Origin: Streptomyces chattanoogensis
GTDB lineage: Bacteria; Actinomycetota; Actinomycetes; Streptomycetales; Streptomycetaceae
DNA length: 14,268 bases
NCBI RefSeq assembly: GCF_001294335.1
Contig: NZ_LGKG01000193.1
Location: 1-14,268 of the forward strand
Reading direction: 5' to 3'
The notes beneath the pieces were generated by a model, which was given only the letters and a program-made list of their open reading frames with translations, had not been told where the DNA came from and searched no databases. Shown here piece by piece: positions 6,701-13,242 of this stretch (positions are counted from its first letter, which is position 1; each line of letters begins with the position of its first letter). The translations under genes and the position numbers were made by a program.

Positions 6701-7815
6701 GCGCCCTCCACACCCGCCGCGACGACCGTGTCCATCGAGACCTTGGCGAGCTTGAGCCGCTCCGCACCGGAGTCCAGCCGCTGATAGCTCAGGACGTTGT
6801 CCACCAGGGTCGTCATCCGGGCGTGCCCGGCCGCCAGGTGGTGCAGGATCTGGTTCGCCTCCGGCCACAGCTGCCCGGCCGGGTCGGACGCGAGGGTGCT
6901 CAGCTCGCCGGTCAGCTCCTCCAGCGGCCCGCGCAGCGCCTGGTCGAGCACGGCGAGCAGCTGGGCGTGCCGGGCCGCCAGCGCGTCGTACGGCCGCCGG
7001 TCGGTGAAGGTCATCACCGCGCCGACGAGCTGGTCCCCGTCCCGTACCGGCGCGGTCGTCAGGTCGACGGCCACCGACCGCCCGTCCTTCGCCCACAGCG
7101 CCTGCCCCCGCACCCGGTGCTTGCGCCCGGACTTGAGGGTGTCGGCCAGCGGCGTGTCCTCCCACGGCAGCGCCGTTCCGTCCGCCCGCGAGTGGTGGAT
7201 GAGCGGATGCAGCTCCTTCCCGCCCATCTCGCTCGCCCGATATCCGAGGATCTGAGCGGCGGACGGATTGACGAGAACGACCTTCCCCTCGGCATCGACC
7301 CCGACCACACCCTCGGCCGCGGCCCGCAGAATCATCTCGGTCTGCCGCTGCTGCCGTGCCAGCTCGGTCTCGGTGTCCACCGTCCCGGTCAGATCGCGCA
7401 CGACGAGCATCAGCAGCTCATCGCCCGTATAGCCGTTGCGGTGATCGGCGTACGCGGCCTCGAAGGCGCTCTCGTACGGGGTGCGCCCGTCCTCCAGATT
7501 GGCGCTGGTCACCTCGACCAGGAGCTCGGTCCCGTCCGTCCGCCGCGCCACCATCCGCGTCGGCTTCGTCCGGGCGCCCTCGGTCTCCTCGTCCCGCCGC
7601 CGCATCGAGCCCGGGATCCGCTTGGAGTCGAAGGACGGCAGAAGGTCCAGCAGCCCGCGGCCCACCAGAGCGGTGCCCGGCGCCTCGAACGTCTCCAGGG
7701 CGATGGTGTTGGCGTTGACGACCGTGCCGTTGCAGTTCACGAGCAACAGCGCGTCGGGAAGGGCATCCAGTATGGCTGCGAGGCGAGCAGCGCCTCGGGA
7801 TGGCCTGCTGCTCAC
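3751..7815 (-). CDS. Large PAS / degenerate histidine kinase / receiver-domain sensor protein
   Basis: This protein has 1354 residues. Two PAS-like regions cover about 8-140 and 153-275 (GVVGVDAEGKVVLVNPSAAQ). A dimerisation/histidine-phosphotransfer-like helix pair follows at about 278-347. Where kinases have H-E-L-R-x-P-L it reads D291-Q-A-L-R-G-P-L, so the phospho-accepting histidine appears to be Gln292. The ATPase region (about 350-502) keeps the C-terminal outline (GIVRQHGG, GGSAYVLELPV), but the N-box asparagine and the G1 aspartate look replaced (LSHLIADV; VRGPFGGG). About 503-1120 is a Pro/Ala/Gly-rich disordered linker. Two receiver-like domains end the protein: 1123-1225 lacks the acidic pair; 1231-1354 keeps E1236, E1237, D1280 and T1310 but lacks the conserved lysine. 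No membrane segment is seen. The GTG start has GGGAGGA ten bases upstream of it and is preceded by a promoter. It is probably a cytoplasmic scaffold or signalling pseudokinase; loss of kinase activity is my inference from unaligned motifs. Confidence 0.85.
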   Translation of the reverse strand: MSSRPSRGAARLAAILDALPDALLLVNCNGTVVNANTIALETFEAPGTALVGRGLLDLLPSFDSKRIPGSMRRRDEETEGARTKPTRMVARRTDGTELLVEVTSANLEDGRTPYESAFEAAYADHRNGYTGDELLMLVVRDLTGTVDTETELARQQRQTEMILRAAAEGVVGVDAEGKVVLVNPSAAQILGYRASEMGGKELHPLIHHSRADGTALPWEDTPLADTLKSGRKHRVRGQALWAKDGRSVAVDLTTAPVRDGDQLVGAVMTFTDRRPYDALAARHAQLLAVLDQALRGPLEELTGELSTLASDPAGQLWPEANQILHHLAAGHARMTTLVDNVLSYQRLDSGAERLKLAKVSMDTVVAAGVEGAIELIGPGRAQFAVHAPPIEATVDADRMAQALSHLIADVAGVDSTGRMPVGTGGAGAGGRTGPIPGDSTIVVAAAKRGDVVRIEVRGPFGGGDPVHEPLVRGIVRQHGGLLQTHEVPGGQGGSAYVLELPVATDGPGADKAHKGVAADKADRVDATPGQGTTVMPVPAGRARGTQPAGADAGEGGESQGAAAGESAPSGASGTDGGAQPTGRRRARHSGAEQGAAAGAAEGGAPGADGTGLPSGMAGAEPVPPSGRRRARQGAPEDGAPALPAGSGQTSGETTGAGSAGEVRAAGSGGAPKGANGPGGAGDATGAGQGQPQIPAQAQVPPQGLAPVQPAGRRARRALAEAPERAAQAPVPPNGQQPGGRSAEALAPAGARTAFALPPAAADRTPQSSQSSQSSLPALPAAAGQVPAQANGAQDGAGTGRRRARRPAADGAGDPPGARSGFELEAAAGSEDGQGTGRRRARRAAAEERAAAAMADSEASGTFVAGPEGLVAQPTEPTAETGMVTGTAAGVAPTPDRTADGATTATPAAPAPTGRRRGRPSPAEEPQAQAAQAPVPPQGQAAVPAARQPLPPASGEEGPAAGQSHGRAFSVRTLGQGVPFAQQIADQQRPAAPPGSTPPGGTSAGSGRRRKLAAPQERHGRDDERATAADARPQAGAQQPGAQPVRQAKPPQQPQPAATPQPQSPPQPRLMDAGEGRAFAISAPDEGSEGPEPLDGPNGAIEVMDRPQLPMDDELPPEPLDNPRRLLVWPAPDVATQQALSDRGYRPVIVNSREEVDAQIAAYPAALFVDPLTGPITRTALQSLRQAAGAAQVPVLVTAGLGQATREAAYGADPAVLLKALAPRDNENHPSRVLLIEENDDIAGALTASLERRGMQVARAGADADAVTLATQMRPNLVVMDLMQVRRRRAGIVDWLRANGLLDHTPLVVYTSADMDPAQLPRLAAGETVLFLAERSNSAEVQARIVDLLAKIGTN
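4456..6309 (-). repeat. Coding repeat: disordered linker with recurring GRRRARR motifs
   Basis: Residues about 503-1120 of the sensor protein are low complexity (Ala, Pro, Gly, Gln) with a basic motif that recurs. GRRRARH is at 582, GRRRARQ at 626, GRRARR at 711, GRRRARR at 799 and 836, GRRRGR at 913 and GRRRKL at 1006, with a partial GRARG at 540. A second, hydrophobic motif also recurs: RTAFAL (751), RSGFEL (818), GRAFSV (965), GRAFAI (1075). Such spacing suggests repeated short binding motifs rather than simple slippage. The corresponding DNA is extremely GC-rich and creates long spurious frames on the other strand. Confidence 0.8.
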
Positions 7816-7875
7816 GAGACGCTTCCTCCCTGTTACCGCACCTTGCCGACCCGCCGGGACGGGTCGCTGGGGTGG

Positions 7876-7904
7876 AGTCTACGGGCACTTGCCCGCGAAG
7901 CTAA
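7876..7904 (-). promoter_or_regulatory. Promoter of the sensor-protein gene with an operator-like inverted repeat in the spacer
   Basis: On the minus strand TTAGCT (7904-7899), a 17-base spacer and TAGACT (7881-7876) make a good promoter, about 60 bases before the GTG start. The spacer contains the inverted repeat CGGGCA-AG-TGCCCG (7895-7882), so a protein bound there would block RNA polymerase. The binding protein is unknown. Confidence 0.55.
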
Positions 7905-7994
7905 GGCGCATGACGAGGAGGTAATGCCACGGCCGGGTGCGACCTGTCACACGCCCGACATGTGCCCCGCATCCTGATCTGCTGCGTTACTCCG

Positions 7995-8561
7995 TCATGA
8001 ACCGGTCCGCGGAGCGGGGTGCGGAAGCAGCGGTTCGAAGCGCTTCCAGCGTGCGATCTCACACCCGTTGGTGCGCTGGAAACGGGCATCCACCGGGCGT
8101 CCTGCCCAGGTGCCGGTGACATGGGCGGTGGCCGAATCGCCGTAGATCATCGTGCACATGGACCCCTTCGGCACCGGCGCGAAGGTGTCCCGGCCCCACC
8201 GCGTCAGCTTGTCCAGCCTGGCGCAGGCGCGCGCGGCGTCGCGGTGGCTGCCGCCGGCGGGGTGGCAGCGCAGCCGGAAGGTGCCGTTGGCCTCGGACGA
8301 GCCGGAGCCGGTGACCGTGACGGTGAGCCGGTCGGAGGGCGCGCGGCGGACGGGCGCAGGCGCGGGGAACGCACCGGCGAGATCGTCGGCAGCCTGGCCG
8401 ACAGTCCCGACGAGCGGGATCGGCATCGGCATCGGCAACGGGATCGGGGCGGCGGCCGCGGGCGTGGCGGCGAGGGCGGAGGCCGCGGCGACGAGGGACA
8501 CGGCGGCGGCCGCGGCCGCGGTGAGGAGGGACTTCCCGGGGTATGTCCGGCGATACGGCAT
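7995..8561 (-). CDS. Subtilisin inhibitor (SSI) family secreted protease inhibitor
   Basis: This 188-residue protein has a signal peptide (MPYRRTYPGK, then an Ala/Val-rich core) with probable cleavage after about residue 38 (TPAAAA). The SSI domain covers about 77-180, with C99, C113, C136 and C157 positioned for the two family disulfides. It also has the conserved stretches RLRCHPAGGSH, ATAHVTGTWAGRPV and RTNGCEIARW. By alignment from memory with classic SSI (CPMVY), the reactive bond is Met138-Ile139 in CTMIY, which predicts subtilisin-type targets. Mature SSIs are about 110 residues; this one has roughly 40 extra Pro-rich residues before the domain. ATG 8561 was chosen over an upstream in-frame ATG (8621) because it opens a normal signal peptide and has GGAG seven bases before it. 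Likely role: controlling extracellular proteases during development. No clear terminator is seen after it. Confidence 0.9.
   Translation of the reverse strand: MPYRRTYPGKSLLTAAAAAAVSLVAAASALAATPAAAAPIPLPMPMPIPLVGTVGQAADDLAGAFPAPAPVRRAPSDRLTVTVTGSGSSEANGTFRLRCHPAGGSHRDAARACARLDKLTRWGRDTFAPVPKGSMCTMIYGDSATAHVTGTWAGRPVDARFQRTNGCEIARWKRFEPLLPHPAPRTGS
8416..8445. repeat. Hexanucleotide repeat within the SSI gene
   Basis: Five consecutive six-base units (GGGATC, GGCATC, GGCATC, GGCAAC, GGGATC) encode the Pro-Met/Pro-Ile alternation PIPLPMPMPIPL just after the predicted signal peptide. It is a short in-frame microsatellite that could change length without breaking the frame. Confidence 0.7.
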
Positions 8562-8693
8562 CACGGGCTCCAGAGAGGCGAGTGCGGGGCGGTACGCGGT
8601 ACGTACACGCCGGGGGCGCACGACACGCGGGTCGGCACGGCCCTGACACTCCTAACGCGTCGCCGCCCCCGACGTTGCGCCGCAGGAACGTCT

Positions 8694-8720
8694 TTGCCGG
8701 GTGGGCCGCGCGCCTAGTAC
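8694..8720 (+). promoter_or_regulatory. Weak candidate promoter for tRNA-Ser
   Basis: TTGCCG (8694-8699) and TAGTAC (8715-8720) lie upstream of the tRNA with a 15-base spacer, short of the usual 17-18. The spacing and distance to the tRNA are imperfect, so this is only a suggestion. Confidence 0.25.
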
Positions 8721-8802
8721 CGTAGGGGGCGATTGGTGACAGCCCGCAGAGCTGTGCCATCATCTGGACACACCACAGCGTGCATGCGCGCGTGGGGTGT
8801 GT

Positions 8803-8893
8803 GGAGGCGTCGCCTAGTCCGGTCTATGGCGCCGCACTGCTAATGCGGTTTGGGGCTTACCCCCCATCGAGGGTTCAAATCCCTCCGCCTCCG
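8803..8893 (+). tRNA. tRNA-Ser, anticodon GCU
   Basis: A 91-nt class II tRNA folds completely. The acceptor is GGAGGCG with CGCCTCC, the anticodon stem CCGCA with TGCGG around the loop CTGCTAA (anticodon GCT), and the T arm GAGGG-TTCAAAT-CCCTC. A long variable arm (GGGG pairing with CCCC) is as expected for tRNA-Ser. Discriminator G is at 8893, and the CCA end is not encoded, as is common in Streptomyces. It reads AGC/AGU serine codons. Confidence 0.97.
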
Positions 8894-8901
8894 CTCCTCT
8901 T

Positions 8902-8938
8902 CGTTCAGGCCCCGGTCATCGCGACCGGGGCCTGAACG
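8902..8938 (+). terminator. Terminator after tRNA-Ser
   Basis: A perfect 16-bp stem (8902-8917 with 8923-8938) closes a five-base loop. It begins eight bases after the tRNA and is followed by CTTTCC, only a weak pyrimidine tail. Confidence 0.85.
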
Positions 8939-9371
8939 CTTTCCCGGCCTGTCCTCTTTCCGGTCCCGTCGAGCGCGCCCGACTGCTGGACACGACCGCC
9001 CCGTTGGCCCCGTCGCCCGGCACGCTCCTGGCGCCTGCGCCGGGCGACCTCACCAGGCCACCTTCCCGCCCGGCGGCCGGCACCCCCATGGAACCGCCCG
9101 GCCCGTATCCGCCCGGCGCGCCGGCGCCCGACCCGGCGCCCCTCACGCCGCGCCCGGCCCGCCGGCCCCCTGCGTGCCTTCCTCAAGACCGCCGCCGCCC
9201 CGCCCGCCGATCACCCCCGCGCCGCCCCGGCCACCCGCCGCCGACTTCCCGGCCATCAGCTCATTTGCCCAGGTCAGAGGCCCTGCGGGGAATGGATTTC
9301 GCCTCACGCCGCAGGTCATGTAATGTTGTTCCCGCAACGCCGACCGGCAAGAAAAACCGCCGGAAAGCCAA
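8939..9371. other. Gene-free spacer between tRNA-Ser and tRNA-Arg
   Basis: About 430 bases without a credible gene. The open frames here are Pro/Arg/Gly-rich by-products of the high GC content and lack ribosome-binding sites. One structure stands out: GTCGCCCGGC (9012-9021) and GCCGGGCGAC (9039-9048) form a 10-bp stem with a 17-base loop of unknown role. The last 80 bases hold the probable tRNA-Arg promoter. Confidence 0.6.
9297..9326 (+). promoter_or_regulatory. Candidate promoter of tRNA-Arg
   Basis: TAATGT (9321-9326) is a good -10 box in an otherwise GC-rich stretch. TTTCGC (9297-9302), 18 bases upstream, is a poor -35. The -10 lies 45 bases before the tRNA, leaving a short 5' leader. 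Confidence 0.4.
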
Positions 9372-9444
9372 GCGCTCGTAGCTTAACGGATAGAGCATCT
9401 GACTACGGATCAGAAGGTTGCAGGTTCGAATCCTGCCGAGCGCA
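9372..9444 (+). tRNA. tRNA-Arg, anticodon ACG
   Basis: A 73-nt tRNA folds fully. The acceptor is GCGCTCG with CGAGCGC, the anticodon stem TCTGA with TCAGA around CTACGGA (anticodon ACG), and the T arm GCAGG-TTCGAAT-CCTGC; the discriminator is A. CCA is not encoded. The first anticodon base is presumably deaminated to inosine so that CGU, CGC and CGA are read. It is transcribed alone, between its own promoter and terminator. Confidence 0.97.
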
Positions 9445-9448
9445 CAGC

Positions 9449-9492
9449 AAGCCGGAGGCCCTGTCGAGTGATCGACAGGGCCTCCGGCTTTT
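9449..9492 (+). terminator. Terminator after tRNA-Arg
   Basis: A 19-bp perfect stem (9449-9467 with 9472-9490) has a GTGA loop and ends in four T residues. It starts four bases after the tRNA and is a classical intrinsic terminator. Confidence 0.93.
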
Positions 9493-9808
9493 GTGTTGAC
9501 GGCAGTGATTGACGACGTTGGCACCGAGTAGGTGGAGCCCGGAGGCAGCCCCTCTCATCGGCGCCGACGAGGGCGGCCGGGCCGGCATCGGGACGATGTG
9601 GATCTGGTGGCCGGGCTGATGCCGGCAAACGGGGCAAATCGCCAGGGTGGCCAAGAAATCGGGTCCCAGAGGCTCGCGTTCCGACCCCGGAACGCCGACT
9701 ACCGCGCAACAGGATCGCCAACTACGGGGTAACGCGTCTTGCTGACGGTGCCGGCCTGAGAGCGGCTCACTGAGGTGGGCGTCCTGAGACACGCGTGTGG
9801 GACACGTG
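9493..9808. other. Gene-free spacer after tRNA-Arg
   Basis: About 315 bases with no supportable gene. Minus-strand frames here continue into the tRNA complement and give the ARQDSNLQPSDP or SAGFEPATF endings that are well-known tRNA artefacts. A 10-bp palindrome TCGGCGCCGA (9558-9567) is the only ordered element seen. The 3' end of a tRNA is a common integration site, but no integrase, attachment duplication or element remnant is recognisable. Confidence 0.55.
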
Positions 9809-9845
9809 AAAGGGCGGCCCCCGGGGATTCCGGGAGCCGCCCCTT
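9809..9845 (-). terminator. Terminator of the ABC transporter operon
   Basis: The stem pairs 9812-9818 with 9836-9842 (GGGCGGC/GCCGCCC), then after one mismatch 9820-9824 with 9830-9834, leaving a five-base loop. It lies 18 bases beyond the permease stop, and on the minus strand the stem runs into TTTC. Confidence 0.82.
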
Positions 9846-9863
9846 CGCATCGTCCCGTCGGGG

Positions 9864-10678
9864 TCAGCGCGTGACCTCGCGGTTGAACACGGCGCGCGAC
9901 CACAGGTAGCCGGCCAGGCTCAGGGCCGTGCACCAGGCCAGGGCGATCCAGCCGTCGTTGCCGATCGGGGTGCCGAGGAGCAGGCCGCGCAGGGTCTCGT
10001 TGATCGGCGTGAAGGGCTGGTACTCGGCGAACCAGCGCAGGCCGGCCGGCATGGAGTCCGGGGTGACGACCGCGCTGCCGAGGAAGGGCAGGAAGGTCAG
10101 CGGCAGCGGGGCGTTGGACGCGGCCTCGACGGTCTTGGCGCCCATGCCCATCGCGGCGGAGAGCCAGGCCAGACCGAAGGCCAGGAAGACCAGCAGGCCG
10201 CACGCGGCGATCCACTCGACGGGTGAGGCGTCGGGCCGGAAGCCGATCGCGAGGGAGACGCCCATGACCAGGGTGAGGACCGCCGTGACCTGGATGACGC
10301 TGCCGAGGACATGGCCGGTGAGCACGGAGCCGCGGGAGATCGACATCGTACGGAAGCGGTTGATGATGCCTTCCGTCATGTCGGTGCAGACGGACACGGC
10401 GGTCGCGACGGCCCCGGAGGTCGCGGACATCAGGATGATGCCGGGGACTACGTAGTTGACGTAGTCGCCGCGGTCGGCGCCCGCCCCGATGCCGGTGCCG
10501 AGCGCCCCGCCGAACACGTACACGAACAGCAGCAGCATCAGGATCGGCATCGTGACGATCGAGATCGTCATCGACGGGTAGCGCTGCATGTGCCTGAGGT
10601 TGCGGCGCAGCATCGTCATGGAGTCGCGCAGGGCGTACGAGCGGGTGCGTGTGGCCGGTGCGGTGGCGGTCGCGGCGC

Positions 10679-10682
<4 letters not shown>
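9864..10682 (-). CDS. ABC-2 type transporter permease (DrrB-like)
   Basis: This 272-residue integral membrane protein has about six hydrophobic segments, near 38-58, 75-97, 120-146, 157-178, 190-206 and 240-264. It carries the ABC-2 permease segment GIINRFRTMSISR at about 105-117, a cytoplasmic coupling region typical of DrrB/NodJ-like exporters. The ATG at 10682 overlaps the TGA of the ATPase gene as ATGA, so the two are translationally coupled and surely form one exporter (two permease plus two ATPase subunits). It ends with a terminator just downstream. Substrate cannot be told; the family includes drug, lipid and polysaccharide exporters. The frame stays open far upstream, but that part is the shadow of the ATPase gene. 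Confidence 0.93.
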
Positions 10683-11677
<995 letters not shown>

Positions 11678-11819
11678 GGTGGGCAGGCCTTTCTTCAGGG
11701 AATCCGGGGGGACGAGCAGAAGAGCGGAAGAGTGGAGAAGCGGCCGATGGGCCGTGGTGCCTGGGTGGGGCATGTTTGGCGCAATGTGTGGGGCGTGGTG
11801 CCGTTCGCGCATCATTACG

Positions 11820-11860
11820 ATGGCACATTAATGGCGCCATGGCGAGCCATTATGGCGCCA
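11820..11860. promoter_or_regulatory. Operator-like cluster at the ABC promoter
   Basis: A dense set of ATGGC/GCCAT half-sites. It comprises ATGGCAC (11820-11826), the 10-bp palindrome ATGGCGCCAT (11831-11840), ATGGC-GA-GCCAT (11839-11850) and TGGCGCCA (11853-11860). The first 21 bases share 16 with an element in the RHH gene's promoter (13768-13788), including the outer seven and eight bases. The cluster covers the -10 box and predicted transcript start, fitting a repressor site. Confidence 0.6.
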
Positions 11861-11878
11861 GTCCGTGATTCGTGTCGT
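11849..11878 (-). promoter_or_regulatory. Candidate promoter of the ABC transporter operon
   Basis: On the minus strand ACGACA (11878-11873; four of six), an 18-base spacer and CATAAT (11854-11849; five of six) give the best promoter in this gap. Transcription would begin near 11842, inside the operator-like cluster. Confidence 0.45.
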
Positions 11879-11936
11879 GTCACCCTGTCTGAGCTGCAGG
11901 GACGTGCGTCATGCGAAAAGTGCCCCCCAGCCGGCT

Positions 11937-11994
11937 CGGTGCCGTTGCGGGCCATTGCGGCGTCGTGTGGTGCCGTGTGGTGCCGTATGGCGCT
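11937..11994. repeat. Phased TGGYGCC repeat array upstream of the ABC promoter
   Basis: Six related seven-base units follow each other at 10-11 bp spacing: CGGTGCC (11937), CGGGCCA (11948), CGGCGTC (11958), TGGTGCC (11968), TGGTGCC (11978) and TGGCGCT (11988). The spacing places them on one face of the DNA. The units resemble half of the palindrome ATGGCGCCAT in the nearby operator. Confidence 0.5.
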
Positions 11995-12091
11995 GCGGTG
12001 CCCATCTCTCCCCTTCGGGGGCGCGCCGTTCTCGATGGGCATGACGCGGGGCCGCCGACAGAGGGTGGCCGGCCTGTGGACAGGAAGCGAT

Positions 12092-12130
12092 CAGCCCCTG
12101 ACGGCGCCGGATGGGGACTGTCAGGGGCTG
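12092..12130. terminator. Stem-loop downstream of the DUF4097 gene
   Basis: CAGCCCCTGAC (12092-12102) and GTCAGGGGCTG (12120-12130) form a perfect 11-bp stem with a 17-base loop. It may end the RHH/DUF4097 transcript, though it lies about 185 bases past the stop at 12315 and has no U-tract. Confidence 0.45.
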
Positions 12131-12314
12131 GGGGCTGTGGTGGCCGGGAGGTGCGGAATCCCGGCCCGGTGCTTCAGCGGTGGAGGGTGACCTCGACCGA
12201 GCGGACCGCGCATCGGCAGTTCAAGCGGCCGAGTACGGCACGCGAGCGGTGTTTTGGTGTGAACATGACAGGAGCGCGTCTGGCGGGGGAGCGGGCCAGT
12301 TGCCGGGCCGGTGC

Positions 12315-13160
12315 TCAGGCCCGGGCGCGAAGGATGTCGATGTTGCCGTGCCGGGTCCGGGCGCGGACCTCGACGGTGTCCTCCGCCTTCTCCGGGGTCT
12401 CGGACGTGGTGAGCGTGTTGCGCACCTGCCCGGAGCCGGCGTTGACGTCGAGCCAGGCGGCCGTGCCCTCGCGGATGCCGACCTCGATGGCGCCGTACGA
12501 GGTCTCCAACTGGACGGTTCCGCGGGCCACATCGGCCGCGCGCACCCTGCCGTGGGCGGTGGTCGCGGCGACCGAGCCCTCGGCATGCGCGATGTCGATG
12601 TCCCCGTGGCTGCCACTCACCCGCAGGTCACCGGTCACGGCGCCCACGGTCGTCGTGCCGTGCGAGTTCTTCAGGACGGCGGAGCCGTCGATGGTGCCGA
12701 CGCGCAGGCTGCCGGTGCTGGTGGTGATCTCGGCCGTGCCCTCGACCCGGTCCACGGTGATCGAGCCGTGCGCCGCGGTCAGATGCAGCGGTCCGGTCGT
12801 GTCGAGGCGGGCGTCGCCGGCCGAGGTCTTCACGCGGACCTCGCCGAGCCGGCCCTCGCCGAGCACCTGGGCCCAGGCGCCGGTCATCTCGATGCGTGAG
12901 CCCGTGGGCAGTTCGACCGTCACGTCGACGGTGCCGGGGCGGCGCAGCGAATTGCGCGCCTTGGGGGTCCTGACGGTCAGGGTGCCGCTTGCGTATGTGA
13001 TCTCGGTCTGCTCGGCCGACCGCACGTCCCGGTCCTGCTTCGGGTCGCGGGGCCGCACCTCGACGACCGTGTCGAGGCGGTCGCTCGCGGTGAAGTGGAT
13101 GGAGCCGGCCTCCACGTGGGCGGTAACGGAGATCGGCTCGGGCGTGTCGAAAGAAGGCAT
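12315..13160 (-). CDS. DUF4097 family beta-strand-repeat protein
   Basis: This 281-residue protein consists of short repeated beta strands, as in DUF4097 adhesin-like solenoids. Recurring units of about 18-20 residues run from about 110 to 235; examples are AHGSITVDRVEGTAEI, STGSLRVGTIDGSAVL, SHGTTTVGAVTGDLRV, SHGDIDIAHAEGSVAA and AHGRVRAADVARGTVQ. There is no signal peptide, membrane segment or lipobox, so it is predicted cytoplasmic. GAGGA precedes the ATG at about ten bases. It follows the RHH gene by 82 bases on the same strand, probably in one transcript. The order RHH gene, DUF4097 gene, ABC ATPase, permease recurs in Streptomyces as far as I recall, which suggests a link to the transporter. 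No biochemical role is established. The family call is confident. Confidence 0.9.
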   Translation of the reverse strand: MPSFDTPEPISVTAHVEAGSIHFTASDRLDTVVEVRPRDPKQDRDVRSAEQTEITYASGTLTVRTPKARNSLRRPGTVDVTVELPTGSRIEMTGAWAQVLGEGRLGEVRVKTSAGDARLDTTGPLHLTAAHGSITVDRVEGTAEITTSTGSLRVGTIDGSAVLKNSHGTTTVGAVTGDLRVSGSHGDIDIAHAEGSVAATTAHGRVRAADVARGTVQLETSYGAIEVGIREGTAAWLDVNAGSGQVRNTLTTSETPEKAEDTVEVRARTRHGNIDILRARA

Positions 13161-13242
13161 GGCTGTACCGTCCTCTTGAGTCTGGGTGGCGTCCCTGCTG
13201 GTGGGACGTGGTGGGGGTGAAGTACGGCGGGCACGGGCGCGG

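Larger units (their letters stand above)
11678..12314. other. 637-bp gene-free control region of the ABC operon
   Basis: No credible gene lies between the ATPase start and the DUF4097 stop; the open frames are antisense or GC shadows without ribosome sites. It holds the long 5' leader of the ATPase mRNA, a promoter at 11849-11878, an operator-like element at 11820-11860, a phased repeat array at 11937-11994 and a hairpin at 12092-12130. Further TGG(T/G)GC units occur inside the leader (11755, 11766, 11777, 11789, 11796). Nothing further is recognised in 12131-12314. Confidence 0.65.

Noticed and set aside
7910..7976. Tiny plus-strand ORFs around GAGGAGG (7915-7921)
   Set aside because: The strong SD-like string is only two bases from the ATG at 7924, and the other ATG yields four codons; probably chance.
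3907..7977. A 1356-codon plus-strand open frame opposite the sensor gene
   Set aside because: It is an antisense shadow created by GC-rich codons. It shows no domain, is mostly Arg/Gly/Leu/Pro, and the opposite frame has clear PAS and receiver features, an SD site and a promoter.
8939..9371. Pro/Gly-rich ORFs between the two tRNAs
   Set aside because: No SD sites, no recognisable domain, and extreme GC composition on all frames.
9372..9808. tRNA-Arg as an occupied integration site
   Set aside because: No integrase, no duplicated tRNA 3' end and no element genes are visible downstream.
9403..9863. Minus-strand frames ending in SNLQPSDP or SAGFEPATF across tRNA-Arg
   Set aside because: These endings are translations of the tRNA complement and are a known recurrent misannotation in GC-rich genomes.
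11678..11815. A 46-residue upstream extension of the ABC ATPase
   Set aside because: In frame but unlike the family, no SD before ATG 11815, and it overlaps the operator region; AAAGG supports ATG 11677.
11911..13179. A 422-codon plus-strand frame antisense to the DUF4097 gene
   Set aside because: No ribosome site and a Ser/Pro/Arg/Val-rich shadow; the minus frame has clear DUF4097 repeats.
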